DNA of 64,000 nucleotides from Novilysobacter selenitireducens (GCF_020026895.1 NZ_JAINZW010000001.1:186001-250000); one strand, 5' to 3'; counted from the stretch's first letter, positions 37,814 through 48,164 are shown. Program-made: numbers and translations. Notes: generated by a model from the letters alone, not told the origin.

Positions 37814-38536
37814 CTACCGTCGCGGCAGCCCACGGACGTGGTGCACGAAGCGCTTGAGCACCCGGCGCGCCTCCGGGGCGGCGCGGACGTTGCGGGTGAT
37901 GGTCTTCGGGCAGTGCCCCTCCTGCTGCAGGGCGACGCGGCGCGCGTGCACGTAGCCGCGCATGTGCGTGGCGCTGAATTCGGGGTGGAACTGCACGCCC
38001 CAGGCCGCCTCGCCCCAGCGGAAGGCGTGGCAGGGATCGTGCTCCGACCGCGCCAGCACGGTGGCGCCCGGCGGCGGCGCCAGCACCGTCTGCAGGTGCG
38101 TGACCTGCGCGGCGAAGCGCTCGGGGATCGGGGCGAACACCGGATCGTCCTGCGCGGCCGGGTGCAGCTGGATGTCGACCGTGCCCATCTCGCGGCCGCC
38201 CGGGTGGTCGCCGACCTCGCCGCCGAGCGCATGCGCCAGCAGCTGGTGGCCGTAGCAGATGCCGAACACCGGGGTGCCGGCGTGCGCGGCGTCGCGCAGC
38301 CAGGCGGCGCTGGCCTCGGACCAGTCGGCGCGGTCGGTGACCATCGCGCCGGACCCGGTGACGATCACGCCGGCGAAGCCCTCGCGCGGCGGCAGCGGTT
38401 CACCGCCCTGGACGTCGACCGCGACGGTGTCGTCCTCGTGCAGGCCGGCGGCGACGCGGATCCAGTGGGGGAAGCCGCGGTAACGGCGCATGGAGGCGAC
38501 CGGCTGGCCGGTCTCCAGGATCAGGAAAGGGGGCAT
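37814..38536 (-). CDS. Class I glutamine amidotransferase domain protein
   Basis: A 240-residue stand-alone GATase1 protein (GuaA-like N-domain). The catalytic Cys is in PVFGICYGHQLLAHALGG and the His-Glu pair in WGVQFHPEFSATHMRGY. VIVTGSGAMVTDRADW matches the oxyanion strand. Similar proteins hydrolyse glutamine or gamma-glutamyl compounds, but the acceptor is unknown here. It lies 13 bp downstream of the GspE-type gene, in the same direction. Confidence 0.88.
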   Translation of the reverse strand: MPPFLILETGQPVASMRRYRGFPHWIRVAAGLHEDDTVAVDVQGGEPLPPREGFAGVIVTGSGAMVTDRADWSEASAAWLRDAAHAGTPVFGICYGHQLLAHALGGEVGDHPGGREMGTVDIQLHPAAQDDPVFAPIPERFAAQVTHLQTVLAPPPGATVLARSEHDPCHAFRWGEAAWGVQFHPEFSATHMRGYVHARRVALQQEGHCPKTITRNVRAAPEARRVLKRFVHHVRGLPRR

Positions 38537-38549
38537 GGGACCTGCGGGT

Positions 38550-40355
38550 TCAGTCTTTCGGCGGTAGGACGGAAACGACTTCGGCGATTGTAGTCAGCCC
38601 CAGCGCGACCTTGTCGGCCGCCGCCATCCGCAGGGTGCGCACGCCTTCTTCGCCGGCGACCCGGGAGAACGCCGCCAGGTCCATCTCGGCGCGGATGAGG
38701 CCGCGCAGGCGCGGGGTGACGGTCAGCAGCTCGTACAGCCCGACCCGCCCCAGGTAGCCGGTGCGCCGGCACTCCAGGCAGCCGACCGCGGCATGCGGGT
38801 GCTGGACCGCGGGCGGCGGCGCGTCGCCAAGCAGGCTGCGCCAGTCCTCGGCGTCCAGCGTCGCCGGCCGCTTGCAGTGCGGGCACAGCGTGCGCACCAG
38901 CCGCTGCGCCAGCACGCCGTTGAGCGTGGAGGCGACCAGGTAGTGCGGCACGCCCAGGTCCAGCAGGCGGGTGATCGCCGAGGCGGCATCGTTGGTGTGC
39001 AGGGTCGACAGCACCAAGTGACCGGTGAGCGCGGCCTGCACCGCCATCTGCGCGGTCTCCAGGTCGCGGATCTCGCCGATCATGATGATGTCCGGGTCCT
39101 GCCGCAGCAGGGTGCGCACCCCAGAGGCGAAGTCCAGGTCGATGCCCGGCTGCACCTGCATCTGGTTGAACTCCGGAGCGACCATCTCGATCGGGTCCTC
39201 GACGCTGCACACGTTGACGTCCGGCGTGGCCAGCCGCTTGAGCGTCGAGTACAGCGTGGTGGTCTTGCCCGAGCCGGTCGGACCGGTGACCAGCACGATG
39301 CCGTGCGGGCGCTCGACCAGCGCGTTCCAGCCGGCGGCCTCGTCGGCGCTGAAACCCAGCTGGCCGATGTCCTTGATCGCGGTGTCCGGGTCGAAGATGC
39401 GCATCACGCACTTCTCGCCGAACGCGGTGGGCATGGTGGAGACGCGCATCTCGACCTCGCGCCCGCCCGGCGAGCGCGTCTTGATGCGGCCGTCCTGCGG
39501 GCGCCGGCGCTCGGCCAGGTCCATGCGGCTCAAGACCTTGATGCGGCTGACCACCGCGGTCATCACCGCGGGTGGCAGCTCGAACACCTTGTGCATCACG
39601 CCATCGATGCGGAAGCGCATGCGCCCCATGTCGCGGCGCGGCTCCAGGTGGATGTCGGAGGCGCGCTGCTCGTAGGCGTACTGCAGCAGCCAGTCGACGA
39701 TGTGCACCACGTGGTGGTCGTCGGCGCCGACCTCGCCGACCCGCCCCAGCTCGATGAGCTGTTCGAAGTTGGGCATGCCGGTGGTGTCGCGGGTTTCGCG
39801 CGCGCCGCGCACGGACCGCGTCACGCCGAAGAACTCCATCGTGTAGCGGTGCAGGTCCAGCGGGTTGACCACCGCCAGCTCGACCGGGCGCCGCGTCAGG
39901 TGCTGCAGATCGTCCCACCACGCCAGGTCGGTGGGCTCGCTGGTGGCGACCAGCACGCGCTCGTGGCTGACTGCGAGGGGCAGGATGCGGTGCCGGCGCG
40001 CGTACGCGTGCGACACCACCGCGGTCGCGGCGGCGACATCCACGCGGGTGGGGTCGATGCGCAGGTAGCGGTGGCCGGTCTCGTGCGCGAGCCATTCGGT
40101 CAGGCGCTCCAGGCTCAGCTCGGTGCCGGGGTGGCGGCGCGAGTCCAGCTTGAGGTTGGCCAGCAGCACCAGCGGGTGCACGTCACCGGGATGGCGGGCG
40201 GCGGCAGTGCCGCGCACGCGCTCGGCGTCGCTGCTGGCGATCAGGCCGTCCTCGGCAAGTGCCGAGGCCACCCGGGCCAGCGACAGGCGTCCGGGCGGGA
40301 GGCGGGAGGGCACCGGCGGGGCGGCCTCGCCGGGCACGTGTCGCGGCTCGTTCAA
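38550..40355 (-). CDS. GspE/PulE/PilB-family secretion ATPase (orphan)
   Basis: A 601-residue hexameric ATPase of the type II secretion/type IV pilus class. The N-terminal GspE_N domain spans about residues 25-165. The core has [17 protein letters not shown] (Walker A), [22 protein letters not shown] in two motifs (Walker B), [15 protein letters not shown] (His box), and the zinc site CPHC ... CLEC. The start is TTG at 40355, with AGGAG 7 bases ahead; the frame stays open far upstream but runs antisense to glyQ. No other secretion genes are nearby, so its partners must lie elsewhere. Confidence 0.92.
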   Translation of the reverse strand: MNEPRHVPGEAAPPVPSRLPPGRLSLARVASALAEDGLIASSDAERVRGTAAARHPGDVHPLVLLANLKLDSRRHPGTELSLERLTEWLAHETGHRYLRIDPTRVDVAAATAVVSHAYARRHRILPLAVSHERVLVATSEPTDLAWWDDLQHLTRRPVELAVVNPLDLHRYTMEFFGVTRSVRGARETRDTTGMPNFEQLIELGRVGEVGADDHHVVHIVDWLLQYAYEQRASDIHLEPRRDMGRMRFRIDGVMHKVFELPPAVMTAVVSRIKVLSRMDLAERRRPQDGRIKTRSPGGREVEMRVSTMPTAFGEKCVMRIFDPDTAIKDIGQLGFSADEAAGWNALVERPHGIVLVTGPTGSGKTTTLYSTLKRLATPDVNVCSVEDPIEMVAPEFNQMQVQPGIDLDFASGVRTLLRQDPDIIMIGEIRDLETAQMAVQAALTGHLVLSTLHTNDAASAITRLLDLGVPHYLVASTLNGVLAQRLVRTLCPHCKRPATLDAEDWRSLLGDAPPPAVQHPHAAVGCLECRRTGYLGRVGLYELLTVTPRLRGLIRAEMDLAAFSRVAGEEGVRTLRMAAADKVALGLTTIAEVVSVLPPKD

Positions 40356-40478
40356 GCCATCGCTCCTGCGGGTGCGCATCGCGGAAAAGGGACTGCGCGA
40401 CGGTGCCCGCCGCGCGCGGTCGGACGCCGTGAAGGCGCTCGCTATACTAGCGCGCCCCCACGCACGGCCCTTTCCGCC

Positions 40479-41390
<912 letters not shown>

Positions 41391-41401
41391 AAGCCTTTAG
41401 C

Positions 41402-41564
41402 CCCCTCTCCCCTCGGGAGAGGGCTGGGGAGAGGGTTCGGCGAAGCGAGGTTGGCGAACTGCCGATGCACTACATCAGCCTACGATCGATAGCCCCGGCA
41501 TCATTCTGATCACCCCGCCGTACCCCCATCCGCCCTTCGGGCACCTTCTCCCAACGGGAGAAGG
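41402..41564. repeat. Two hairpin repeats between glyQ and glyS
   Basis: CCCTCTCC-type palindrome (CCCTCTCCCCTCGGGAGAGG and an extra GGGGAGAGGG arm) at 41402-41435, and CCTTCTCCCAACGGGAGAAGG-like hairpin, split here as CCTTCTCCC / GGGAGAAGG, near 41544-41564. Both are common intergenic repeats in gammaproteobacteria. The second lies about 30 bp ahead of the glyS start and may influence its translation. Confidence 0.75.
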
Positions 41565-41593
41565 AAAAAAAGAAGCGACAACAAGACGACGCC

Positions 41594-43786
41594 ATGACCG
41601 ACACCCAACCCCTGCCCATGCTTCCCCTGCTCGTCGAACTGGGCACCGAGGAACTGCCGGTCAAGGCGCTGCCCGGGCTGGCGCAGGCGTTCTTCGACGG
41701 CGTCCTTGATGGCCTGGCCAAGCGCGGCATCGCCTTCGACCGCGGCGCGGCCAAGCCGCTGTATTCGCCGCGCCGCCTGGCGGTGGTGCTGCCGGCCGTG
41801 GCCGTCGAACAGCCGGAGCAGCACTCGGAAGTACTGGGCCCGTACCTCAACATCGCGCTGGACGCCGACGGCCAGCCGACGCGCGCGCTGGCCGGCTTCG
41901 CCGCCAAGGCGGGCGTCGAGTGGACCGCGCTCGAGAAGACCACCGACAACAAGGGCGAGCGCTTCGTGCACCGCTCAAGGACGCCGGGCGCGCGTACCGC
42001 CGAGTTGCTGGGCGAGATCGTGCGCGAGGCCATCGCCGCCATGCCGATCCCCAAGCCGATGCGCTGGGGCGCGCACGCGCATGGCTTCGCGCGTCCCGTG
42101 CACTGGCTGGTGCTGATGCTCGGTGGCGAGATCGTGGACGCCGAGGTGCTGGGCGCACGCAGCGACCGCATGAGCCGCGGCCACCGTTTCATGCACGACA
42201 AGCCGGTCTGGATCGGCGGCGCGGACGACTATGTCGATGCCCTGCGTGGCGCGAAGGTGCTGGTCGATCCCGAGGAGCGTCGCGCGCGCATCGTCGCGGA
42301 AGTCGAGGCCGCCGCACGCAACGCCGGCGGCACGGCGCGCATCGACGACGGAATCCTCGAGGAGGTCAACGGCCTCGTCGAATGGCCCAAGGCCGTGGTC
42401 TGCAGCTTCGAGCGCGAGTTCCTGGCGGTGCCGCAGGAAGCGCTGATCGCGACGATGGAAACCAACCAGAAGTTCTTCCCGGTGCTGGACAACGAAAGCC
42501 GGCTGAGCGAGCACTTCGTCGGTATCGCCAACATCGAGTCCAAGGACGAAGCCGAGGTCCGCAAGGGCTACGAGCGCGTCATCCGCCCGCGCTTCAGTGA
42601 TGCCAAGTTCTTCTTCGTCGAGGACATGAAGCAGGGCCTGGCGTCGATGAACGAGGGCTTGGCCACTGTCACCTACCAGAAGGCGCTGGGCACCGTCGCC
42701 GACAAGGTCGCGCGCGTGGCCGCGCTGGCCGAAGCGATTGCGCCGCAGGTCGGTGTCGACGCCGCACTGGCGCGCCGCGCCGCCCAGCTGTCCAAGGCCG
42801 ACCTGCAGTCGCGCCTGGTCGGCGAGTTCCCGGAGTTGCAGGGCATCGCCGGCCGCCACTACGTGATGCAGGACGCGGCGCTGTCGGAGCTGTCGCTGGA
42901 GCAGCGCACCGCGTTGGCTGCTGCCATCGACGAGGCCTACATGCCGCGCTTCGCCGGCGATGCCATCGCGCCGTCGAAGCTCGGCCAGGTGCTGGCGATC
43001 GCCGAGCGCCTGGACACGCTCGCCGGCGGGTTTGCCGCCGGCCTGAAGCCGACCGGCAACAAGGACCCATTCGCGCTGCGGCGCAATGCGCTGGGGTTGG
43101 CGCGGACGTTGATTGAGGGCGGGGTCGACGCGGCGTTGGACCCATTGGTCGAGGCCGCGTTGGACGCCCAGCCGGCGAAGCCTTCCGCCGATTCCAACAC
43201 CGAGTCGGCTGCCACTGACCTGCGCGACTTCATCCTCGATCGCCTTCGCGGCTACTACGCCGACCAGGGCGTGACGCCGCAGCAGTTCGAGGCGGTGGTG
43301 CAGGTGTTCCCGGTGGTGGGCGGCAGTGCAGGCGCGGCCTCAGCCGCGAACGCCCCTGCCGGCGCATCGTCGGCCGGCTCCCTCCCAGACTTCGACCGCC
43401 GCCTCAAGGCCCTCGTCGAATTCGCCGCGCTGCCCGAGGCCGAAGCGCTCGCCGCTGCCAACAAGCGCAGCCGCAACATCCTGAAGAAGGTCGAAGGCGA
43501 GGTGCCGACGGCCATCAACCCGGCGCTGTTTTCCGACGACGCCGAACGCGAACTCGCCGAGGCCGTCGATGCCGCCATCGCCGACACCGACCCGCTGCTG
43601 GCCGCGCGCGACTACGTCGCCGTGCTCGGCCGGCTGGCGCGCCTGCGCCCGCAGGTCGACCGCTTCTTCGACGAGGTCATGGTCAACGCCGACGACCCGG
43701 CGGTGCGCGCCAACCGCCTCGCGCTGCTCAAGCGGCTCAGCGACCGGCTGGGCAGCGTCGCGGCCATCGAGCACCTGTCGGCCTGA
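41594..43786 (+). CDS. glyS: Glycine--tRNA ligase beta subunit
   Basis: A 730-residue subunit that binds tRNA and includes an HD domain and a C-terminal anticodon-binding region. Residues include [37 protein letters not shown] and [19 protein letters not shown]. An Ala/Gly/Ser-rich stretch at about residues 575-597 ([20 protein letters not shown]) interrupts the normally well-aligned segment before [12 protein letters not shown]. Its DNA (43329-43350) closely matches the A-type REP sequence, so it looks like an in-frame REP insertion. Confidence 0.96.
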   Translation: MTDTQPLPMLPLLVELGTEELPVKALPGLAQAFFDGVLDGLAKRGIAFDRGAAKPLYSPRRLAVVLPAVAVEQPEQHSEVLGPYLNIALDADGQPTRALAGFAAKAGVEWTALEKTTDNKGERFVHRSRTPGARTAELLGEIVREAIAAMPIPKPMRWGAHAHGFARPVHWLVLMLGGEIVDAEVLGARSDRMSRGHRFMHDKPVWIGGADDYVDALRGAKVLVDPEERRARIVAEVEAAARNAGGTARIDDGILEEVNGLVEWPKAVVCSFEREFLAVPQEALIATMETNQKFFPVLDNESRLSEHFVGIANIESKDEAEVRKGYERVIRPRFSDAKFFFVEDMKQGLASMNEGLATVTYQKALGTVADKVARVAALAEAIAPQVGVDAALARRAAQLSKADLQSRLVGEFPELQGIAGRHYVMQDAALSELSLEQRTALAAAIDEAYMPRFAGDAIAPSKLGQVLAIAERLDTLAGGFAAGLKPTGNKDPFALRRNALGLARTLIEGGVDAALDPLVEAALDAQPAKPSADSNTESAATDLRDFILDRLRGYYADQGVTPQQFEAVVQVFPVVGGSAGAASAANAPAGASSAGSLPDFDRRLKALVEFAALPEAEALAAANKRSRNILKKVEGEVPTAINPALFSDDAERELAEAVDAAIADTDPLLAARDYVAVLGRLARLRPQVDRFFDEVMVNADDPAVRANRLALLKRLSDRLGSVAAIEHLSA
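43329..43350 (+). repeat. REP-like sequence inside glyS
   Basis: AGGCGCGGCCTCAGCCGCGA compares with the A-type REP AGGAGCGGCTTCAGCCGCGA: two differences in 20 bases. It encodes part of the low-complexity insertion in GlyS. Chance convergence in Ala-rich codons is possible, but the match runs through both arms and the loop. Confidence 0.6.
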
Positions 43787-43850
43787 GGCGAGGTGCGGTC
43801 GCGCGTGGCCTTGGCGGCCCGCCCGGACTGGACATCGACGCACCCTTGCC

Positions 43851-43996
43851 GTCATCCCGGCGAAAGCCGGGATCCATCTTCGAGCAGCGACGTACCGTTC
43901 GGAGGCGGCCATTCAGTGACACATGCGCGCGCGGCCGCCTCGAGGTGTGGGTAGCCGGCGAACGTCACGATGGGTCCCGGCTTTCGCCGGGACGAC
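43851..43996. repeat. Inverted pair of CCGGCGAAAGCCGG repeats
   Basis: A forward copy at 43851-43876 and an inverted copy at 43971-43996 enclose about 95 bases. They lie between glyS and the topoisomerase gene. Confidence 0.85.
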
Positions 43997-44082
43997 GGAA
44001 TCGGGACCGCGCGGCCGCGCGTGAAGCGTCCTCCCCATTCCACTCCACCCCACCTTGACGGCCGCATCCCGATCCTCGCGCG

Positions 44083-45216
44083 ATGCCCAGTTCCCGCGCC
44101 CCGTCCAAACCCGCCACGCCCATCGCCGCCGGCAACGGGGCGGCCATCGAGCACGCGCGCGCCGCGGGCCTGCGCTACGTCAGCGACCTCGATCCCGGTT
44201 ACGTGCGGCAGCGCTCCGGCACCGGCTTCAGCTATCGCGACCCGGCCGGTCAGGCGGTGCGCGATGCGGGTGAACTGCAACGCATCCGCGCGCTGGCGGT
44301 GCCGCCGGCCTACACCGACGTCTGGATCTGCCTGCACCCGAAGGGACACCTGCAGGCTACCGGGCGCGACGCGCGCCACCGCAAGCAGTACCGCTACCAT
44401 CCGGAGTGGCAGCGCGTGCGCGGCGAGGGCAAGTTCGACCGGATCATCGCGTTCGGCGAAGCACTGCCGCGGCTGCGGCGGCGGCTCAAGCGCGACCTCG
44501 CACTGCCGGGCTACCCGCGCGACAAGGTGCTGGCGATCGCCGTGGGCGTGATGGCGGCGACGCTCGTCCGCGTCGGCAATGACACCTACGCCCGCAGCAA
44601 CAAGTCCTTCGGCCTGACCACGCTGCGCAACCGCCACATCGCGTTCCTGCGCGGCGGCCGCGCGCGGTTGAAGTTCCGCGGCAAGGCCGGGCTGGAGCAC
44701 GACATCGAGCTGGACGACGTGCGCCTGGCGCGTGCGATCCGGAAGATCCAGCAGCTGCCCGGGCAGGCACTGTTCCAGTACCGCGACGACGACGGCACGC
44801 TGCAGCCGGTGGGCTCGGGCGACGTCAACGACTACCTGCGCGAGGCGATGGGCGAGGACTTCACCGCCAAGGACTTCCGCACCTGGGGCGGCACGCTGGC
44901 GGCGTTCCAGCGCTTTGCCGGCACGCCGCTGCCCGAGCCCGCCCGTGGCGACGAGCCCAGCGAAACCGCGCTGCGCGCCGTGGAGAAGGCGGTGATCAGC
45001 GAGGTCGCGCACGTGCTGGGCAACACGTCGGCGGTCTGCCGCAAGGCGTATGTCGACCCGTCGGTGCTGGCCGGCTGGCGCGACGGCTCGCTGGCACGTG
45101 CGGCCAACGACGCGCGCGGCGCCCGCCAGTGGGAAGCGGCCACGCTGAAGTTCCTCAAGCGCGCCCGCCGGGAGGCGCGGCGCAGCGCAAAGTCGCCGCG
45201 ACGCACCCCGCGCTGA
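44083..45216 (+). CDS. DNA topoisomerase IB (poxvirus-like)
   Basis: A 377-residue type IB topoisomerase that relaxes supercoils via a 3'-phosphotyrosyl link. The N-terminal domain has IRALAVPPAYTDVWICLHPKG and QATGRDARHRKQYRYH. The catalytic domain has RVGNDTYARSNKSFGLTTLRNRHI (first Arg), FRGKAG with the Lys, DFTAKDFRTWGGTLAA and the Tyr in NTSAVCRKAYVDPSV. The C-terminus is Lys/Arg-rich. The enzyme is accessory in bacteria and patchily distributed. Confidence 0.94.
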   Translation: MPSSRAPSKPATPIAAGNGAAIEHARAAGLRYVSDLDPGYVRQRSGTGFSYRDPAGQAVRDAGELQRIRALAVPPAYTDVWICLHPKGHLQATGRDARHRKQYRYHPEWQRVRGEGKFDRIIAFGEALPRLRRRLKRDLALPGYPRDKVLAIAVGVMAATLVRVGNDTYARSNKSFGLTTLRNRHIAFLRGGRARLKFRGKAGLEHDIELDDVRLARAIRKIQQLPGQALFQYRDDDGTLQPVGSGDVNDYLREAMGEDFTAKDFRTWGGTLAAFQRFAGTPLPEPARGDEPSETALRAVEKAVISEVAHVLGNTSAVCRKAYVDPSVLAGWRDGSLARAANDARGARQWEAATLKFLKRARREARRSAKSPRRTPR

Positions 45217-45313
45217 CGCGCAGTCCTCGCAGTCCGTGCAATGCGCGGGTTTTCACGGTGCGATTCAGGGTCCGGGACGACACTCGCAGGCCCCCCGACG
45301 CAGGAGCACCGCC

Positions 45314-45547
45314 ATGGCCCGTTGCGACGTCTGCGGCAACGAATACGACAAGGCGTTCACCGTCACCACGCCCGAACGCAGTGGCACCTTCGACTCGTTC
45401 GAATGCGCCATCCACGCGCTGGCGCCGAGCTGCGCGCACTGCGGTTGCCGGATCATCGGACACGGCAGCGAACACGACGGCACCTTCTACTGCTGTGCGC
45501 ACTGCGCCAAGAAGGCCGGGGTGAAGGGGCTCGACGACCGCGTCTGA
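45314..45547 (+). CDS. Small Cys-rich zinc-binding protein
   Basis: A 77-residue protein with several Cys pairs: ARCDVCGNEYDKAF, the treble-clef-like FECAIHALAPSCAHCGCRIIGHG and FYCCAHCAKK. The pattern suggests one or two structural zinc sites. GGAG lies 7 bases ahead of the ATG, which rules out the longer frame. I recognise it only as a conserved small protein; the function is unknown. It converges with the barstar gene, 5 bp apart. Confidence 0.8.
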   Translation: MARCDVCGNEYDKAFTVTTPERSGTFDSFECAIHALAPSCAHCGCRIIGHGSEHDGTFYCCAHCAKKAGVKGLDDRV

Positions 45548-45552
45548 GGCCG

Positions 45553-45990
45553 TCAGGGCTCGAACTGCTCCAGCGTGCCGGCCGGGACCGGCCACAGCGC
45601 CCAGAACGGGTGGCGTCGCGCGCGCCACGCGGCGGCAGCGTCGTCCAGCACCGACACCAGCGTCTGCGCGTCGTCGGCGTTGGCCTCGCGCCACGCGTCG
45701 GCATGGACGAACAGCAGCAGGTGCCCCGGCGCCGACCACCACGACAGGTCGCCGAGACTGTCGGCCAGTGCATCCCAGTTGCCGCCGAACCAGTCCGGGA
45801 AGCGCAGCGCGGCGGCGATCCGGGCAATGGCGTCGTCCTTGCCCTTGCAGCCCTGCAGGTCGATCGGCACGACGGCAAAATCCAGCGCCGTCGCCGCCTC
45901 CGCCAGGGCGTCGCGGTCGCGCGCATCGACGAAGTAGGTGCCGGCCTGGACGGGGTCGGCCAGCAGCGCGCGCACGTCGATGGGGTTCAT
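45553..45990 (-). CDS. Barstar family ribonuclease inhibitor
   Basis: A 145-residue protein with a barstar domain at about residues 35-125 (FAVVPIDLQGCKGKDDAIARI, FPDWFGGNWDALADSLGDL, LLLFVHADAW). Barstar folds block barnase-type RNases by covering the active site. Its start overlaps the stop of the RNase gene as ATGA, so the pair is translationally coupled and it most likely protects the cell from that RNase before export. The N-terminal 34 residues precede the usual domain. Confidence 0.93.
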   Translation of the reverse strand: MNPIDVRALLADPVQAGTYFVDARDRDALAEAATALDFAVVPIDLQGCKGKDDAIARIAAALRFPDWFGGNWDALADSLGDLSWWSAPGHLLLFVHADAWREANADDAQTLVSVLDDAAAAWRARRHPFWALWPVPAGTLEQFEP

Positions 45991-46421
45991 CGAGCCACGT
46001 CCGGATGGAAGCTACGGAAGCTGCGGTAGTGGTCGGCCGTGTACCAGTACTCGACCGGTGGATCGCCGCCGGTCACGATCCGGCGCGCGCCGCGGTCGCG
46101 CGAACCCGGCGTGTCGACGGTGAACTCTCGGTAGTAACCGCGGGGTCGTTGCGGCAGCAGGCGCTCGCGGTTCTGGAAGGTGCCGCCGTCCTGTGGGTAG
46201 GCGTACGGGCCGCCGCGTTCGATCGCGGCCAGCACCGGCCGGGCCTCGGCCGGTAGCCAATCCGGCAGGTGTGTCGCACGCGTGTCGCCCGACGGCGGCC
46301 GGGCCTCGCCTCCGTGGATGGTCGTGACCTGTTCGACCGGTGGCTGTATCGGCGCCGGCTGCAGCCAGAACCACAGGCCGGCGAGCAGGGCGATCACGAT
46401 GATGACGGAGGTGCGGCGCAC
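45987..46421 (-). CDS. Exported barnase-type (N1/T1 family) ribonuclease
   Basis: A 144-residue RNase with an N-terminal hydrophobic signal or anchor (TSVIIVIALLAGLWFWL). The domain covers about residues 65-144: GGTFQNRERLLPQRPRGYYREF contains the family's F-x-NRE and the general base Glu99, TPGSRDRGARRIVTGG holds the active-site Arg, and YYT-type YTADHYRSF supplies the general acid His131. All catalytic residues appear intact. It is co-transcribed with barstar. It may act as a nutrient-scavenging or antagonistic enzyme outside the cytoplasm. Confidence 0.9.
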   Translation of the reverse strand: MRRTSVIIVIALLAGLWFWLQPAPIQPPVEQVTTIHGGEARPPSGDTRATHLPDWLPAEARPVLAAIERGGPYAYPQDGGTFQNRERLLPQRPRGYYREFTVDTPGSRDRGARRIVTGGDPPVEYWYTADHYRSFRSFHPDVAR

Positions 46422-46538
46422 GGCGGGTCCGGTGGCGGCAACGGGGGGAGTCTAGCGCTGCACGCAGACGCGGGTGTGGTGTTGGCGGCTGCTGGAGCAG
46501 GTGGACGGCCGCTTCCATCGGGATGCGTTTCCGCCTTC

Positions 46539-46734
46539 TGTAGGAGCGGCTTCAGCCGCGATCGCATGGCGCGGAGGAAACAGGTTCTGGTTCGCGGCTG
46601 AAGCCGCTCCTACAACGGCGTAGTTTGGTTCGTGACGCGGACGGACCCGAGCGCGTGTAGGAGCGACGTAAGTCGCGATCAGCCAGTAGCGGCGCCTACG
46701 CGGCACCACGGTCGCGACTTACGTCGCTCCTACA
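46539..46734. repeat. REP quartet 3 (order A-A'-B-B')
   Basis: A at 46539, A inverted at 46592, B at 46656, B inverted at 46711. It fills most of the 348-bp gap between the RNase gene and the first I78 gene. The remaining 117 bp beside the RNase start hold its promoter region and nothing else I can name. Confidence 0.92.
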
Positions 46735-46769
46735 AAGGCAAGCCAGCCTCACTGGGCTGATGCAAAGTC

Positions 46770-47279
46770 TCAGCCGCAACGAATACCGGTGATGACGTTG
46801 TTGGCGTCCACGTCGATGTTCAACCGACCCTCGATGTACTCCATCGTGACCATCTGCCCCGGCTTGAGCACGCGGGCGGTGCTGGCGCCGGCATCGCGCT
46901 GCGCGGCCGACACGACGGCCGGGGTGGCTTCGCTGCCGACATGGCCGGCGGCCGCATCGGCATTGCAGGTGCGGCGCGTCGGTGGCAGCGGGTCCGACAT
47001 CGGCGGTGCACTGGCGCGGTCGGCTTCGGCCGGGTCGGTCGGCATTTCGGTCGGTGCGGGTGCGGAGACGCCGCGTCGGGTATCGGCAGGAGTACCGGAC
47101 GACGCACTGTCTGAAGCGGTGGCCGGTGCCGCGCCATCACCGGCAAGGTCGTCACCGGCGGCGTTCGTATCGGAAGCGGTCTGCATGGCGTCCTCCGTAC
47201 TGGCGGCGTCGCCCGCGCGATCGGCGCAGGCACCCAGCATCAGCGGCAGCAGCAGGGCGAGGACATGGGCGTGGCGCAT
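46770..47279 (-). CDS. I78-family peptidase-inhibitor-like lipoprotein (copy 1)
   Basis: A 169-residue predicted lipoprotein (lipobox LGAC after a hydrophobic start) with a long Ala/Thr/Asp-rich linker (about residues 20-105) and a C-terminal I78-type domain: CNADAAAGHVG, then ARVLKPGQMVTMEYIEGR and LNIDVDANNVITGIRCG with a probable disulfide between the two Cys. I78 proteins inhibit serine proteases such as subtilisin and elastase. It is the last of three tandem paralogues. Confidence 0.85.
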   Translation of the reverse strand: MRHAHVLALLLPLMLGACADRAGDAASTEDAMQTASDTNAAGDDLAGDGAAPATASDSASSGTPADTRRGVSAPAPTEMPTDPAEADRASAPPMSDPLPPTRRTCNADAAAGHVGSEATPAVVSAAQRDAGASTARVLKPGQMVTMEYIEGRLNIDVDANNVITGIRCG

Positions 47280-47304
47280 GGTCGGCTCCTGTTGGGGCGC
47301 GAGG

Positions 47305-47616
47305 TCAGCCGCAGCGCAGCCCGGTGATCGCGCCGCGGTCGTTGACGTCGACGTTGATGCGGTCAGGGCGGTAGTCCATGGTCGCGGCGTCGCCCGGCTC
47401 CAGCACGCGTGCGTCGCGGCTGTTGGTGTCGCGCAGGATGCGATTGACCACGTCGTCGTTCACCGCCTGGCCAATGGCCCAGCGTGCGCCTTCCGCGTTG
47501 CAGGGCCCTTCGACCGGGTTCGCGCTCGGCGGCGGCGCCATGGTGGCGCACGCGCCAACCGACAACGCGAGTACGAGGGCGGGCAGGGCAGGCAAGGAGA
47601 AGGCACTGCGGTTCAT
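47305..47616 (-). CDS. I78-family peptidase-inhibitor-like lipoprotein (copy 2)
   Basis: A 103-residue compact member: signal peptide and lipobox (LALSVGAC), short linker, then CNAEGARWAIGQAV and ARVLEPGDAATMDYRPDR with NVDVNDRGAITGLRCG. This copy is closest to the usual I78 length and sequence. It sits 25 bp ahead of copy 1 in the same direction. The start MNRSAF at 47616 is chosen over an upstream Met with a charged, non-signal-like extension. Confidence 0.88.
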   Translation of the reverse strand: MNRSAFSLPALPALVLALSVGACATMAPPPSANPVEGPCNAEGARWAIGQAVNDDVVNRILRDTNSRDARVLEPGDAATMDYRPDRINVDVNDRGAITGLRCG

Positions 47617-47706
47617 GGCAACGCTCCGGCGGATCGCATGGATTCGGACCGCGGCAGCCTGCCGGCGGCCACGTGTGGAGCGCATGAAGACGGAAAACCG
47701 TCGCGT

Positions 47707-48108
47707 TCAGCCGCAGGCGGCGCGCAGGATCACGTCGTTGTCGTCGACTTCCAGGTTGAGCCGCGACGCACTGTAGTCCGCCGTCACCGGTTCACCAGGC
47801 CCGATCACGCGGACGCTGTCGGCACCGCTCAGTTCCCGTGCCAGGTCGAGGTTGGATGGTGTCGCCGCGTGCCCGGCCAGTGCGTCCACGCGCGCGGCGT
47901 CGCAGCTGCGCGCGTCGTCGGAATCGCTGGAGACCGCGGGGCGCTGATCCGCGTGGTCGTCCACGGACGCGACGCTGTCCACGGTGGGCGCGGATGCGCG
48001 CGTGGCGGTGGCGGCATCGGTCATCGAATCGGGTGCGCACGCGGTGGATGCTGTCGCCAGCAGCAGGGCCAGCGACATACGGGACAGGTTCGGGGGCGAA
48101 GCGGACAT
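47707..48108 (-). CDS. I78-family peptidase-inhibitor-like lipoprotein (copy 3)
   Basis: A 133-residue, more diverged copy: signal peptide with LLLATASTAC lipobox, Asp/Ser/Ala-rich linker, then CDAARVDALAGHAA and VRVIGPGEPVTADYSASR with LNLEVDDNDVILRAACG. The core PG...DY...RLN pattern and the terminal CG are kept. An alternative start is the Met at 48078. It is first of the three tandem genes, with 90 bp to the next. Confidence 0.8.
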   Translation of the reverse strand: MSASPPNLSRMSLALLLATASTACAPDSMTDAATATRASAPTVDSVASVDDHADQRPAVSSDSDDARSCDAARVDALAGHAATPSNLDLARELSGADSVRVIGPGEPVTADYSASRLNLEVDDNDVILRAACG

Positions 48109-48164
48109 CGGGGTTCCAGCACGGCGACGGGGCGAAGTGTGCGCGCCGGTGCGTTGCGGTCGCG

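Noticed and set aside
38793-40478. Open frame in phase with glyQ running far upstream of it
   Set aside because: It is antisense to the GspE-type ATPase and has no family content. GlyQ has a clear start at 40479.
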